35,775 nt of DNA from Pseudomonadota bacterium (GTDB lineage Bacteria > Pseudomonadota > Gammaproteobacteria > Steroidobacterales > Steroidobacteraceae), in NCBI GenBank assembly GCA_023457495.1, contig JAEWLQ010000024.1, positions 1 through 35,775 of the forward strand, in the 5' to 3' direction. How positions within the stretch are numbered: the first letter of the stretch is position 1; the number at the start of each line of letters is the position of its first letter. The translations under genes and the position numbers were made by a program. This document shows, one piece after another, positions 22,734-32,032 of this stretch. The notes under the pieces are model-generated. The model was not told where the DNA came from and made no database searches. It saw only the letters and a list, made by a program, of their open reading frames with translations.

Positions 22734-24122
22734 GTGAGTTTCAACTTCGATCCACCGACGCCGGTCCGCACCCCTGTTGACCGGGACATCTACACGGTCT
22801 CGCGGCTCAACCGCGAGGTCCGGCTGTTGCTCGAATCGGGCCTGCCGATGCTGTGGCTGGAAGGCGAATTGTCGAATTTCGCGGCGCCCGCCTCGGGCCA
22901 CTGGTACTTCTCGCTCAAGGACGCCAATGCGCAGGTGCGATGCGCGATGTGGCGCCAGCGGAATTCATCGCTGCGCTTCCGGCCGAAGGAAGGCATGCAC
23001 GTCATCGCCCGCGCGCGGGTCGGTCTGTACGAGCCGCGCGGCGAATACCAGCTCATCGTCGAGCATCTCGAGGAAGCCGGCGAAGGCGCGCTCAAGCGCG
23101 AGTTCGAGAAACTGAAAGCAAAGCTCTCCGCGGAAGGATTGTTCGCGGTCGAGCGCAAGCGGCCGCTGCCCGCGGTGCCGCGCCGCATCGGCGTCGTGAC
23201 CTCGCCCACCGGCGCGGCGATCCACGACATTCTCAGAGTGTTGCGCGCGCGGTTTCCCGTCGCGGGCGTCATTGTCTATCCCACGGCCGTTCAGGGCGGA
23301 GCCGCGGTGCCCGAGATCGTGCGCGCGATCGAATCCGCCTCGCGACGCGCGGAGGTCGACGTGCTCATCGTGGCGCGTGGCGGCGGATCGCTCGAAGACC
23401 TGTGGTGCTTCAACGACGAGCGGGTCGCGCGCGCCATCGCGAATTGCCGCATCCCCACGGTCAGCGGCGTCGGCCACGAAGTCGACGTGACCATCGCGGA
23501 CTTCGTCGCCGACATTCGCGCGCCGACGCCCTCGGCCGCGGCACTCGCGGCCGCGCCGGACAAGTCGACGTGGCTCGAGACGCTCGCGCTTCTCGAGAGG
23601 CGTTTCGGCGGCGCGATGGGCCGTTTCCTGCGCGGACAGCAGGGCGCGCTCGACGCGTTGACGCAGCGCCTGCAGATCTCGCATCCCGGAGCGCGCCTGG
23701 CACAGCATGCGCAGCGCCTCGACGATCTCGAGCAGCGTATGCGTCTCGCCTTGCAGGCCCGCGTGCTGACCAATCGCCAGCGGCTGGAAGCCGCGAGCGT
23801 GCGGCTGTGGCGCGAAAATCCCCGCCACCGGCTGGAGGCCATCTGCGCGCACGCGGCCGCGCTCGGCAAGCGGCTCGATGCGGGAATCGCCGAGCTGCTC
23901 GGCCGGCTCGACCAGCGCCTCACCCTCGCCGCGCGCACCCTCGATGCGGTGAGCCCGCTCGCGACCCTCGGCCGCGGCTTCGCGGTGGTCACGCGCGCCA
24001 GTGATGGCGCCCTGCTGCGCGACGCCGCGCAGGCGCCGGCCGGCACCGAGATCGAAGCGCGGCTCGCGCGCGGCCGCCTGCGTGCGCGCGTGACGGATAC
24101 ACAGGAGGATTCTGGTGACTAA
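22734..24122 (+). CDS. xseA: Exodeoxyribonuclease VII large subunit
   Basis: A 462-residue protein starting at GTG (22734). XseA with the small subunit XseB degrades single-stranded DNA from both ends; no xseB is in this window. The N-terminal OB fold (YTVSRLNREVRLLLESGLP, WLEGELSNF, HWYFSLKD) is followed by the catalytic exonuclease_VII_L core: VTSPTGAAIHDI, the VARGGGSLEDLWCFNDE signature and SGVGHEVDVTIADFVAD. A long coiled-coil-like helical region then leads to the conserved C-terminal SPLATLGRGFAVV. An upstream in-frame ATG at 22695 exists, but it lies inside the repeat. The last eight bases overlap the M23 peptidase gene, so the two are coupled. Confidence 0.95.
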   Translation: MSFNFDPPTPVRTPVDRDIYTVSRLNREVRLLLESGLPMLWLEGELSNFAAPASGHWYFSLKDANAQVRCAMWRQRNSSLRFRPKEGMHVIARARVGLYEPRGEYQLIVEHLEEAGEGALKREFEKLKAKLSAEGLFAVERKRPLPAVPRRIGVVTSPTGAAIHDILRVLRARFPVAGVIVYPTAVQGGAAVPEIVRAIESASRRAEVDVLIVARGGGSLEDLWCFNDERVARAIANCRIPTVSGVGHEVDVTIADFVADIRAPTPSAAALAAAPDKSTWLETLALLERRFGGAMGRFLRGQQGALDALTQRLQISHPGARLAQHAQRLDDLEQRMRLALQARVLTNRQRLEAASVRLWRENPRHRLEAICAHAAALGKRLDAGIAELLGRLDQRLTLAARTLDAVSPLATLGRGFAVVTRASDGALLRDAAQAPAGTEIEARLARGRLRARVTDTQEDSGD

Positions 24123-24996
24123 CTACTGGCGTATCGCCCTGCTGCTCGCGCTCGCGCCACTCGCCCTGCGCGCGGAAACGCTGGTGCTGCCGCGCGCCTC
24201 GGCGGTGCCGGGCGGCGTCGTGAACCTGCCGCTGCCCGGCGCGGCCGATGAGAAACCCGTGGTCACCTACGACGGCAAACCGGTCATGGTGTTGCGCCAG
24301 CCCGCAGGGTGGGTCGCCGTGGTCGGCATCAACCTCGACACCGAGCCCGGCGCGCGCTCGGTCGATGTGCAGCAACCCGGGAAGGATCCGCGCAAGGTGA
24401 CGTTCGACGTCGTGCCGAAGGCGTATCGCACGCAGCAGCTCAAGGTCGCGCCCGGCCAGGTGAACCTGTCGGACGAAAACCAGGAGCGCGTCGCGCGCGA
24501 ACAGGAAAAGATGCGCGCGGCGATGACGGCCTTCTCGCCGGACACACCGCCGACCTTGCGCCTCGCGCAGCCGGTGGCCGGCCCGCGCTCGAGCTCGTTC
24601 GGCCTGCGGCGCGTGTTCAACGGCGAGTCCCGCCGCCCCCACAGCGGCATGGACATCGCCGCGCCCACGGGCACGCCCATCAAGGCGCCGCTGGCAGGCC
24701 GCGTGGTCGACGTCGGCAGCTATTTCTTCAATGGCAACAACGTCATCGTCGACCATGGCCAGGGCATGATGACGATGTACTGCCATCTCTCGAAGATCGA
24801 CGTGAGGACGGGTCAGGACCTCAAACCGGGTGAACTCATCGGCGAGGTCGGCGCCACCGGGCGCGTTACCGGCCCTCACCTGCACTGGGGCGTGATGCTG
24901 AACGGCAACTCCGTGGATCCGGCGTTGTTCCTCGCGCCCGCGCCGCCCAAGGCGCCCCCGCCCGAGAAGCCCTCGTCCGCAAAGCCGGGCGGCTGA
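24115..24996 (+). CDS. M23-family (LytM) peptidase, secreted
   Basis: A 293-residue protein starting at GTG with AGGAGG just upstream. The signal peptide ends ALRA. A short beta-rich N-terminal region (about 20-120, VLPRASAVPGGVVNLPLPG) is followed by a complete LytM domain: HSGMDIAAPTGTPIKAP with the zinc ligands His and Asp near 177-181, VIVDHGQGMMTMYCHLS, and the HLHWG zinc/catalytic His pair near 254. The full set of ligands suggests a working peptidoglycan endopeptidase. It is translationally coupled to xseA (8-base overlap). The C-terminus is Pro-rich and may be a flexible tail. Confidence 0.9.
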   Translation: MTNYWRIALLLALAPLALRAETLVLPRASAVPGGVVNLPLPGAADEKPVVTYDGKPVMVLRQPAGWVAVVGINLDTEPGARSVDVQQPGKDPRKVTFDVVPKAYRTQQLKVAPGQVNLSDENQERVAREQEKMRAAMTAFSPDTPPTLRLAQPVAGPRSSSFGLRRVFNGESRRPHSGMDIAAPTGTPIKAPLAGRVVDVGSYFFNGNNVIVDHGQGMMTMYCHLSKIDVRTGQDLKPGELIGEVGATGRVTGPHLHWGVMLNGNSVDPALFLAPAPPKAPPPEKPSSAKPGG

Positions 24997-25017
24997 ACTG
25001 CGGGGCACTCCGGCGCT

Positions 25018-25035
25018 GGACGCCCGCGGGCGTCC
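25018..25035. repeat. 18-bp perfect palindrome after the M23 peptidase gene
   Basis: GGACGCCCGCGGGCGTCC lies 22 bases after the peptidase stop. A second stem, AGCCAGC/GCTGGCT with a ten-base loop, follows at about 25076-25099. There is no T-tract. It is probably a transcript-end structure for the xseA-peptidase unit. Confidence 0.5.
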
Positions 25036-25156
25036 GCATGGCTACCTATCTTCTGGTTCGCGCCCGCTTCCGACAGCCAGCGTCGTGCTCGGCTGGCTTG
25101 GCCGGGCCCTTCCTGCCCTCAAAGTACCGTGAGGAGAATCTGATCAAGTCGGACAG

Positions 25157-25681
25157 ATGACGATCTGGACCATCGGCCACTCGAACCGGACGCTGGAAGA
25201 ATTTCTCGCGTTGCTCTCGCAGCATGGAATACAGGCCATCGCCGACGTGCGCCGCTTCCCCGGTTCGCGCCGGCAACCCTGGTTCGCGCGCGACGCATTC
25301 GCCGAGGCGCTGATGGGACTCGACCTGACGTATCGCTGGCTCCCCGCGCTCGGCGGACGGCGCCGGCCGAAGCCGGACTCCGTGAACACCGCCTGGCGCA
25401 ACAGCTCGTTTCGCGGTTACGCGGATCACCTCGAGTCCGCGGAGTTCGCCGAGGGGCTCGACGAACTGCTCGATCTTGCCACCGGCCTGCGGACCAGCCT
25501 CATGTGTGCCGAAGTGCTCTGGTGGCGCTGCCACCGCGCGCTCATCTCGGACGTGTTGAGCGTGCGCGGAGTGAAGGTCGTTCACATCGTCGATGCGAAG
25601 CACACGCAGCCACATCGACTTTCGACCGCCGCGCGCATCGTCGACGGGCGGCTGAGTTACTCGCTTCCCGACGCCACGTGA
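25157..25681 (+). CDS. DUF488 family protein
   Basis: A 174-residue cytoplasmic protein. It has the DUF488 features: N-terminal TIGHSNRTLEEFLALL, an IADVRRFPGSRRQPWF block, YRWLPALGGRRRP, and the Cys-rich LMCAEVLWWRCHRALIS motif, ending in a conserved VHIVDAKHTQPH segment. The family has conserved Arg and Cys residues and unknown function. It converges with der. The ribosome site is weak, with GGACAG touching the ATG and GAGGAG farther upstream; no in-frame alternative start looks better. Confidence 0.9.
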   Translation: MTIWTIGHSNRTLEEFLALLSQHGIQAIADVRRFPGSRRQPWFARDAFAEALMGLDLTYRWLPALGGRRRPKPDSVNTAWRNSSFRGYADHLESAEFAEGLDELLDLATGLRTSLMCAEVLWWRCHRALISDVLSVRGVKVVHIVDAKHTQPHRLSTAARIVDGRLSYSLPDAT

Positions 25682-25711
25682 GCGTGAAGCCTCCAGCCAC
25701 CATGCACCTTC

Positions 25712-25730
25712 GACCTCGCCTCGCGAGGTC
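25712..25730. terminator. Hairpin between convergent DUF488 gene and der
   Basis: GACCTCGC and GCGAGGTC form a perfect 8-bp stem with a 3-base loop in the 61-base convergent gap. Neither strand has a T-tract after it, so it is a possible, not proven, bidirectional terminator. Confidence 0.4.
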
Positions 25731-25742
25731 CGGCAGGGCTAT

Positions 25743-27164
25743 CTACTTCTTCTTCGCCGGCCGCTTCGCGCGATCCTTGCGGATGCGCCGCTCGCGCCGT
25801 TCCTTCTGCGAGGTCTTGAGGCCGCGCTTTTCCTTGGGCTTGTCCTTGAGGAATGGATTCACGTCGCTGCGGAATTCCACCGACACCGGCGTCGCGAACA
25901 GGTCGAAGGTCTCGCGGAACACGTTGGCGAGATAACGTTTGTACGACTCGGGCACGTGCGCCGCCTGGCTGCCGTGCACGACGATGCGCGGCGGATTGCG
26001 CCCGCCCTGGTGCGCGTAACGCAGCCGGATGCGGCGGCCGCGCACGATGGGCGGCTGGTGCTGGATCATCGCGGCTTCCATCGCCTTCGTGAGCTGCGGG
26101 GTCGGCATCTTGCGCATCGCCGCCTCGTAGGCGCGGATCATCGACGCCGTGAGGTCGCCCACGCCCGTGCCATGGCGCGCGCTGACGAAATGCACCGGCG
26201 CGAACGGAATGAAATCGATCTTGAGCGTGAGCAAACGACGGATCTCGTCGCGCTGCTCCATCGGGATGTTGTCCCACTTGTTGACCGCGAGGATCAGCGC
26301 GCGGCCGCGCGACAGTGCGAGCCCGAGCACGCTCGCATCCTGCTCGCCGATGGAGTCGTGCGCGTCGACCACCATGACGACCACGTGCGCCTCGGCGATG
26401 GCCTGCAGCGTTTTCGACACCGACAGATGCTCGATCTCGTCGTCGATCTTCGCGCGGCGGCGCACGCCGGCCGTGTCGATCAGCGTGAACTGCCGGCCGT
26501 CGCGCTCGAACGGCACCAAAATGCTGTCGCGCGTCGTGCCCGCGATGTCACTGGTGATCACGCGCTCCTCGCCGATGAGCCGATTGATGAGCGTCGACTT
26601 TCCGACGTTCGGCCGGCCGATGATGGCGATGCGGATGCGGCCGTCGTCCGCCTCCTCGTCCTCCGGCGGCGCGGGCGGAAAGCCCTCGAGCACCAAGTCC
26701 ATGAGCTCTTCGCAGCCGTAACCATGCGTGGCCGCGATCGCATGCGGCTCGCCGAGACCCATCGAATGAAAGTCCGCGGCCGCGATCGCTGCCTCGAGGC
26801 CTTCGGCCTTGTTGACGGCGAGAAACACCGGCTTGCCCGACTTGCGCAGCTCGCGCGCGAAGAACTGGTCCTGGGGCGTGAGGCCGGCGCGCGCGTCGGC
26901 GACGAACACCAGGCGGTCGGCTTCCTTGATGGCGTGTTCGGTCTGGATGCGCATCAGCGCATCCATGCCACTGGGATTCTCGACCAGGCCGCCCGTGTCG
27001 ATGCACACGTAGGGCACGGCGCCGAGCTTGCCGTAGCCGTACTGGCGGTCGCGCGTGACGCCGGGCACGTCAGCGACGATCGCGTCGCGCGTCTGCGTCA
27101 GCGTGTTGAACAGCGTGGACTTGCCGACGTTCGGCCGCCCGACAATGGCGATGACCGGCAGCAT
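25743..27164 (-). CDS. der: Ribosome-assembly GTPase Der (EngA)
   Basis: A 473-residue protein with two consecutive GTPase domains and a KH-like C-terminal domain, as in all Der proteins, which help assemble the 50S subunit. The P-loops GRPNVGKS are at residues 9-16 and 183-190. Switch motifs are DTGGL in domain 1 and DTAGV in domain 2. The second G4 motif is a normal NKWD; the first reads NKAE, with Glu in place of Asp. The C-terminal tail is very basic (KEKRGLKTSQKERRERR and onward), suited to rRNA binding. It is the last gene of the minus-strand cluster, 33 bases after bamB. Confidence 0.96.
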   Translation of the reverse strand: MLPVIAIVGRPNVGKSTLFNTLTQTRDAIVADVPGVTRDRQYGYGKLGAVPYVCIDTGGLVENPSGMDALMRIQTEHAIKEADRLVFVADARAGLTPQDQFFARELRKSGKPVFLAVNKAEGLEAAIAAADFHSMGLGEPHAIAATHGYGCEELMDLVLEGFPPAPPEDEEADDGRIRIAIIGRPNVGKSTLINRLIGEERVITSDIAGTTRDSILVPFERDGRQFTLIDTAGVRRRAKIDDEIEHLSVSKTLQAIAEAHVVVMVVDAHDSIGEQDASVLGLALSRGRALILAVNKWDNIPMEQRDEIRRLLTLKIDFIPFAPVHFVSARHGTGVGDLTASMIRAYEAAMRKMPTPQLTKAMEAAMIQHQPPIVRGRRIRLRYAHQGGRNPPRIVVHGSQAAHVPESYKRYLANVFRETFDLFATPVSVEFRSDVNPFLKDKPKEKRGLKTSQKERRERRIRKDRAKRPAKKK

Positions 27165-27197
27165 GACCGACTTCTATCTACTGCCGCCGGAGCGGCA

Positions 27198-28415
27198 TCA
27201 GCCGCCGGCCGCCGGCTGTTCGGCCGGTTCGGCGGGAGCGGTGGCCGGCGCGCGGTTGCGGGCCGCGACCGGCAGCGCCTGCAGGGCGGAAACGTCGCCC
27301 TTGTCGCTGATCACGTAGAGCACACCGTCCACGACGAGCGGCGCGTTGTTGATGCGGTTACCCGAGGTCTTCGCGCGGCCCACCGCGTTGCCCGTGGCGC
27401 GATCGAACCAGTGCACGTAGCCATCGAGATCCGCCACCGCGACGTAGTCACCGACGATCGCGGGCGCGGAGAGGCTGCGGAACTTGAGCGATTCATTGCG
27501 CCACATCTCACCGCCGCTGCGGCGGCTCAGCGCGAGCAGTTCGCCGTTGGACGTCGACACGTACAGGTGCTCGTCGTCGACGTCGACGCCGCGATAGCTG
27601 GAAATCTCTCGCGACCACCATACCTGGCCGGAATCGAGCGCGAGCATGCCCGCGCGACCCTGGAATCCGGCGACGAACACGTCCTCGCCCACGACCTTGA
27701 CCGCCGCATCGATGTCGTTGAGCCGCTCGAGCTCGGTGCGGCCATGCGAGGGCGACACCGCCGCCTCCCACACCGTCTGGCCATCCTCCAGACTCACCGC
27801 GAGCACGCGGCCGTTGTCGAATCCGGAGAGCGCGAGGTCGCGCGCGACGACCGGCGCGGATGTGCCGCGCAGCGTGAGGCGCGGAACCTGCTGCTCGGCA
27901 TCCCAGAGCTGCTTGCCGTCTTCGTTCGACAGGGCATGCAGGCGGCCGTCGACGGTGCGCACGATGACTTCCCTGTCCGCCACCGCGGGCGCCGACAGCA
28001 CTTCGCCGCCGACATTGGCGCGCCAGCGCTCGGCGCCGCTGTCCGCCGCGAGCGCGACGATGATGCCGTCCGCCGACCCGACCACGACCAGGTTGCCATT
28101 CGTGCCCGTGCCGCCCGCGAGCGGCAGATCGGTCTTCGTGCGCCAGAGCTGCTTGCCGTTCTTGAGATTGAAGGCGGCCACTTCTCCGTCGTGTCCCGCC
28201 GCGAACAGGCGGTCGTTGGCGCTGGCGAGACCGAGACCCAGGCGCAGCTTCTTGCCGCCGCCGCCGACACTCGCGCCCCATAACCGGTTTACGCGCACCG
28301 TCGGATTGGCGATGTCGGTGAGCTCGACGGGCTGATCCACCTTCTTGCTCTTGGAGTCGCAGGCAGCCAGGACACCCAGCATTGCCAGCAGCAGCAGCAG
28401 ACCGCGAATTTTCAT
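27198..28415 (-). CDS. bamB: Outer-membrane assembly lipoprotein BamB
   Basis: A 405-residue lipoprotein of the BAM complex. The signal LLLLLAMLGVLAAC gives an acylated Cys. The rest is a PQQ-like eight-bladed propeller with repeated blade motifs such as GKQLWRTKTDLPL, ERWRANVGGEV, GKQLWDAEQQV and GQTVWEAAVS. It acts on the periplasmic face of the outer membrane and helps deliver beta-barrel proteins to BamA. Its ATG overlaps the yfgM stop (TGATG), so expression is coupled. The C-terminus carries a short Ala/Pro tail. Confidence 0.95.
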   Translation of the reverse strand: MKIRGLLLLLAMLGVLAACDSKSKKVDQPVELTDIANPTVRVNRLWGASVGGGGKKLRLGLGLASANDRLFAAGHDGEVAAFNLKNGKQLWRTKTDLPLAGGTGTNGNLVVVGSADGIIVALAADSGAERWRANVGGEVLSAPAVADREVIVRTVDGRLHALSNEDGKQLWDAEQQVPRLTLRGTSAPVVARDLALSGFDNGRVLAVSLEDGQTVWEAAVSPSHGRTELERLNDIDAAVKVVGEDVFVAGFQGRAGMLALDSGQVWWSREISSYRGVDVDDEHLYVSTSNGELLALSRRSGGEMWRNESLKFRSLSAPAIVGDYVAVADLDGYVHWFDRATGNAVGRAKTSGNRINNAPLVVDGVLYVISDKGDVSALQALPVAARNRAPATAPAEPAEQPAAGG

Positions 28416-29068
28416 CAGGACTCCTCTTCACGCGGCGGCGGTGTGCCACCGAGATCCCGTATCTTGAGGTCGAGCAGATCGAGGTCGACGACGCCGTTGC
28501 GGGCGGCGACGCGCGCCGCCTGGTACTCGCGCAATGCGCCATCACGGTCGCCCTTGGCGAGCAGCACGTCCCCGCGGATTTCGGCGACGCGCGGCCCGAA
28601 CTCACCGGCCTTTTCGATCTTCAGCGCCGCGAGCGCCTCGTCGTGTTTGCCCTGGGCGGACAGCACGCGCGCGAGACGCAACCGCGCGACCATTCTCATT
28701 TCATCGTCATCGGCCTTTTCGGCCACCGTTTTGAGACCGGCCGCAGCCTTGTCGAGTTCATTGGCTTCGACGTGCACGCGCGCCGCGACCAGGGTCGCGA
28801 GGGCCGCGTAGGGCGTCGAGGCGTATTCGCGATTGAGCTCGTCGACGAGCGTGAGGCCGCGCGTGCGATCGTTGCGCGTAAACGCATCGAGCATCGCGTC
28901 GTAGCGCTCCGCGGCCGTTTCCGCACGGACCACCTGGCGCTGCTCGTACCAACGCCAGCCGCCGAGCGCGCCCACGCCGATCACGATGCCGGCGACGATC
29001 CACAGGCCGTTCTCGCGGAACCAGCCTTTGACCTGTTCCAGCTGTTCTTCATCGTTCAAGTCACTCAC
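28415..29068 (-). CDS. yfgM: YfgM, TPR-containing inner-membrane protein
   Basis: A 217-residue protein. The short cytoplasmic N-terminus (DEEQLEQVKGWFRENG) is followed by one transmembrane helix (WIVAGIVIGVGALGGW) and a periplasmic TPR-like domain with helix pairs such as TPYAALATLVAARVHVEANELDKAAAGL and GKHDEALAALK. In E. coli YfgM is an ancillary partner of SecYEG linked to periplasmic chaperones. It sits between hisS and bamB, its usual place. The start overlaps the hisS stop by four bases (ATGA). Confidence 0.93.
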   Translation of the reverse strand: MSDLNDEEQLEQVKGWFRENGLWIVAGIVIGVGALGGWRWYEQRQVVRAETAAERYDAMLDAFTRNDRTRGLTLVDELNREYASTPYAALATLVAARVHVEANELDKAAAGLKTVAEKADDDEMRMVARLRLARVLSAQGKHDEALAALKIEKAGEFGPRVAEIRGDVLLAKGDRDGALREYQAARVAARNGVVDLDLLDLKIRDLGGTPPPREEES

Positions 29069-30348
29069 GTCGCTCTCCTCAGAAACTCTTCGACCTTCGC
29101 GCCCACCTGGGCGAGAGGATGCTCAACCTGCGTGGTTTCGGCGCCGCGCAGCGGCTTGAGCGCGACCACTCCGCGCTCGAGCTCGTCATCCCCGAGGATG
29201 AGCGCCAATCGCGCGCCGGACTCGTCCGCGCGGCGGAACTGTGTCTTGAACTTGGCGGCGCCGCAATGGACGACGATGCGACAGCCCGGAATCCCGTCGC
29301 GCAGCTGCTCGGCCAGCCCCAGCGCCTTGCGCTGGGCGCGATCGCCCTGCGCCATCACGAACACGTCCGGAACCGGGCGCGCCGGCACGGCCCCCGCGAG
29401 CTTGACCAGCTCGACGACGCGCTCCACGCCCATCGCGAAGCCGATCGCCGGGGTCGGCTCGCCCCCCATCTGCGCGATGAGTCCGTCGTAGCGGCCGCCC
29501 GAGCAGACCGCGTCCTGGCTGCCCAGCGCATCGGTGATCCACTCGAACACCGTGCGCGAATAGTAGTCGAGTCCACGCACCAGCCGCGGGTTGACAACAT
29601 ACGGAATGCCGAGCTCGTCCAGCCCGGCGCGCAGCTCCGCGAAATGCGCCTGCGACTCGGCATCGAGGTGCTCGGTGAGCACCGGCGCGTTCTTCACGAT
29701 TTCCTGCGTCGGCGGATGTTTGCTGTCGAGGATGCGCAGCGGGTTGCCCTCGAGGCGGCGCTTGCCGTCTTCGTCGAGCTTGTCCAGGTGCCCGCGGAAA
29801 AACTCCTGCAGCAGCGCGCGATACGCCCTGCGCGACTCGGGCGTGCCGAGCGAGTTGATCTGCAGCTTGACCCGCGTCAGGCCTAACAACTTCCAGAGGC
29901 GCGCGGTGAGCGCGATGATCTCGACGTCGACGTCGGGGCCGGCGAAGCCGATGGCCTCGAGATCGATCTGGTTGAACTGGCGGAAGCGGCCCTTCTGCGG
30001 CTTTTCGTGCCGGAACATCGGTCCCTGGCACCACAGCTTGAGCCGCGCGCCGCGCAGCATGCCGTTCGAAATGGTCGCGCGCACGATGCCGGCGGTGGCC
30101 TCGGGACGCAGCGTGAGGCTGTCACCGCCCTGGTCCGTGAAGGTGTACATCTCCTTCTCGACCACGTCGGTGAATTCGCCGATGGCGCGCTTGAAGAGCT
30201 CGGTGTGTTCGACCACCGGCACGCGCATTTCCTGGTAGCCGTAGGCGTCGAGCACGCCGCGCATGGTCGACTCGACGTGTTGCCACACGCCGATGTCTTC
30301 CGGCAGGACGTCTTTCATGCCGGTGACCGGCTGGATATTGCGGGACAT
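29065..30348 (-). CDS. hisS: Histidyl-tRNA synthetase
   Basis: A 427-residue class II synthetase. Motif 1 lies in the region after MKDVLPEDI; motif 2 is KLWCQGPMFRHEKPQKGRFRQFNQ; the histidine-specific motifs LVRGLDYYSRTVFEW and SGGRYDGLI are intact; motif 3 is PAIGFAMGVERVV. The C-terminal anticodon-binding domain begins about residue 325 (DVFVMAQGD). In related gammaproteobacteria ispG lies just upstream; here rodZ does, after a 25-base gap with no room for another gene. Confidence 0.96.
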   Translation of the reverse strand: MSRNIQPVTGMKDVLPEDIGVWQHVESTMRGVLDAYGYQEMRVPVVEHTELFKRAIGEFTDVVEKEMYTFTDQGGDSLTLRPEATAGIVRATISNGMLRGARLKLWCQGPMFRHEKPQKGRFRQFNQIDLEAIGFAGPDVDVEIIALTARLWKLLGLTRVKLQINSLGTPESRRAYRALLQEFFRGHLDKLDEDGKRRLEGNPLRILDSKHPPTQEIVKNAPVLTEHLDAESQAHFAELRAGLDELGIPYVVNPRLVRGLDYYSRTVFEWITDALGSQDAVCSGGRYDGLIAQMGGEPTPAIGFAMGVERVVELVKLAGAVPARPVPDVFVMAQGDRAQRKALGLAEQLRDGIPGCRIVVHCGAAKFKTQFRRADESGARLALILGDDELERGVVALKPLRGAETTQVEHPLAQVGAKVEEFLRRAT

Positions 30349-30373
30349 CGTTGTTCTTGCGGAAAAGGTGTTC

Positions 30374-31261
30374 TTATTGACGGGCTCGCGACAGCGAACC
30401 GGATCGATTCACGACGAAACGCGCGCCTTCGCCATCGATGGCGGTCGCGGGAATTTCGCGGCTCTGGCCGTTGACGTCGACCGCGACGCCGGAGACGTTG
30501 CCGAGCGTCACGCGCAGCGGCGGAATCCCTTCAACTCTCTGCACGCTGCCCGCGCTGGCGACGTCGTAAAAGAGCCGCTCGCCGCGCGAATCGTAGACTT
30601 CGATCCAGCTGTCGCTGGTGAGCTGCAGCGTGAGTCGCGCGGGGCGCGCCGGTGGCGGCGGCGCGACGGGCTCGGCGGGCGCAGCCGCGGGCTCGGCGGC
30701 CGCAGTGGATCCCGCGGCCGGAACCGCGGCGTGTTCGGGCGCCGTCGCGGGCGTGCTGTTCGCGGCCACCGTGGTCGTCTCGACCGCGGGCGAGAGCGCC
30801 GGAGCCGGTTGCGCGGCCTGCGTTGTCTGCGCGGGCTCGGCGTGTGGGTTCGAACCGGCGAGCACCCACCAGATCGCGGCCAAGAGCACGAGACCGCCTC
30901 CCAACGCGATCATCGGCGATACCAGCCGGCGCGGATCCGCGCGGTGTTCGGCCTGCGGAATCTGCGTGAGGTCGGGCGGCACGGGGCGCGCTTCGCGCGC
31001 GCCATAGGCATCGACCAGTTCGCGCCCCTGCTCGCCGACGAAATCCCCGTAGCGGCGCAGGTGCCCCCGCACGTACACGGAGGCGCCGAGATCGGCGAAG
31101 CGGTTTGCCTCGAGCGCTTCGATCACCTTGGGATCGAGATGCAGTTTCTCCGCGGCCGCGGCGACCGAATAGCCGACGCGTTCACGCGCGGCGCGCAGCC
31201 GCTCGCCGATGGAACGCGTCGGTTCCGGCGAATCGGTTGCGGTGGTCGTCGGGTCGCCCAT
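30374..31261 (-). CDS. rodZ: RodZ-like cytoskeletal membrane protein
   Basis: A 295-residue protein. An N-terminal Xre-type helix-turn-helix (GERLRAARERVGYSVAAAAEKLHLDPKVIEALE, about residues 19-51) matches the MreB-binding part of RodZ. A single transmembrane helix follows (MIALGGGLVLLAAIWWVLAG), then an Ala/Pro/Thr-rich periplasmic linker and the C-terminal RodZ beta domain (LTLQLTSDSWIEVYDSRGERLFYD). It anchors the MreB cytoskeleton and so cell shape. The start at 31261 lies seven bases after the pilW stop; a longer frame reaches 31369 but only through pilW. Confidence 0.93.
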   Translation of the reverse strand: MGDPTTTATDSPEPTRSIGERLRAARERVGYSVAAAAEKLHLDPKVIEALEANRFADLGASVYVRGHLRRYGDFVGEQGRELVDAYGAREARPVPPDLTQIPQAEHRADPRRLVSPMIALGGGLVLLAAIWWVLAGSNPHAEPAQTTQAAQPAPALSPAVETTTVAANSTPATAPEHAAVPAAGSTAAAEPAAAPAEPVAPPPPARPARLTLQLTSDSWIEVYDSRGERLFYDVASAGSVQRVEGIPPLRVTLGNVSGVAVDVNGQSREIPATAIDGEGARFVVNRSGSLSRARQ

Positions 31262-31268
31262 GGCCAGC

Positions 31269-32032
31269 CTAGGGATTGCGCTTGAGTGCGCGGGCCTGGG
31301 CGGAGTCCGGGAACTCCAGGCGCAGGGCGCGCGAGTATTTTTCCTCGGCGAGCCGGTCCTTGGCGACACGTGCCACCGTCACTGCGGACAGCAATACGTC
31401 CGGATTCGGCTTGAAGGCACTGATGTAGGTGTCCACCACCTTGCGCGCCTCGGCGACCTGCCCGCGCTCGAGATGCAGGCTCGTGAGCTGCACCGTCGCC
31501 TCGCTGTAGTTGGGCCGCGCCTTGATGGCCCCGACAAAACGCGCCTGCGCCTCGTCGAGGCGTTTCGCGCCGCGCAGGCACACGCCGGCGTTGGTCAGCG
31601 CGACCTCGGGAGTCTGGTAGAACTTGCTGGCGGCGATCGTCGTGAAGCGTTCCACGCCTTCGTCGACACGGCCGTTCTTGCAGAGGTAGACGGCGTAGTT
31701 GTTGATGTTGTCGGGCTTGTCGGGCGCGAGGCGCAAGGCCTCGCGAAAGTGCTTGTCCGCGAGTTTCGCGTCGCCCGTGCGTTCATACAGCAGCGCGAGA
31801 CTGGTGTGCACGTCCGGATCGCGCGGGTTCTGCTTGAGCGAGCGCTCGAGCTTTTCCTTCGCCAGTGGATAGTTGCCCTGCTGCAGGTAAGCGGTGCCGA
31901 GCTGGACGTTGTACTTCGCGGCGGTGTCCTGGGGATCTTCGCCCTTGAGCGGCTTGCCGCCGTCCTTGGTGCTGGTGACGCACGCGGCGAGCGTGCAGGC
32001 GAGGAACAGGGCGGCCAAGCGAAGCGGGTTCT

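Noticed and set aside
25018..25100. The two palindromes as a small RNA gene
   Set aside because: No promoter or T-tract is visible around them; they are more simply end structures of the upstream transcript.
25956..28283. A 775-codon plus-strand frame across der and bamB
   Set aside because: Same reason: it mirrors two clear genes, has no ribosome site and no recognisable domain.
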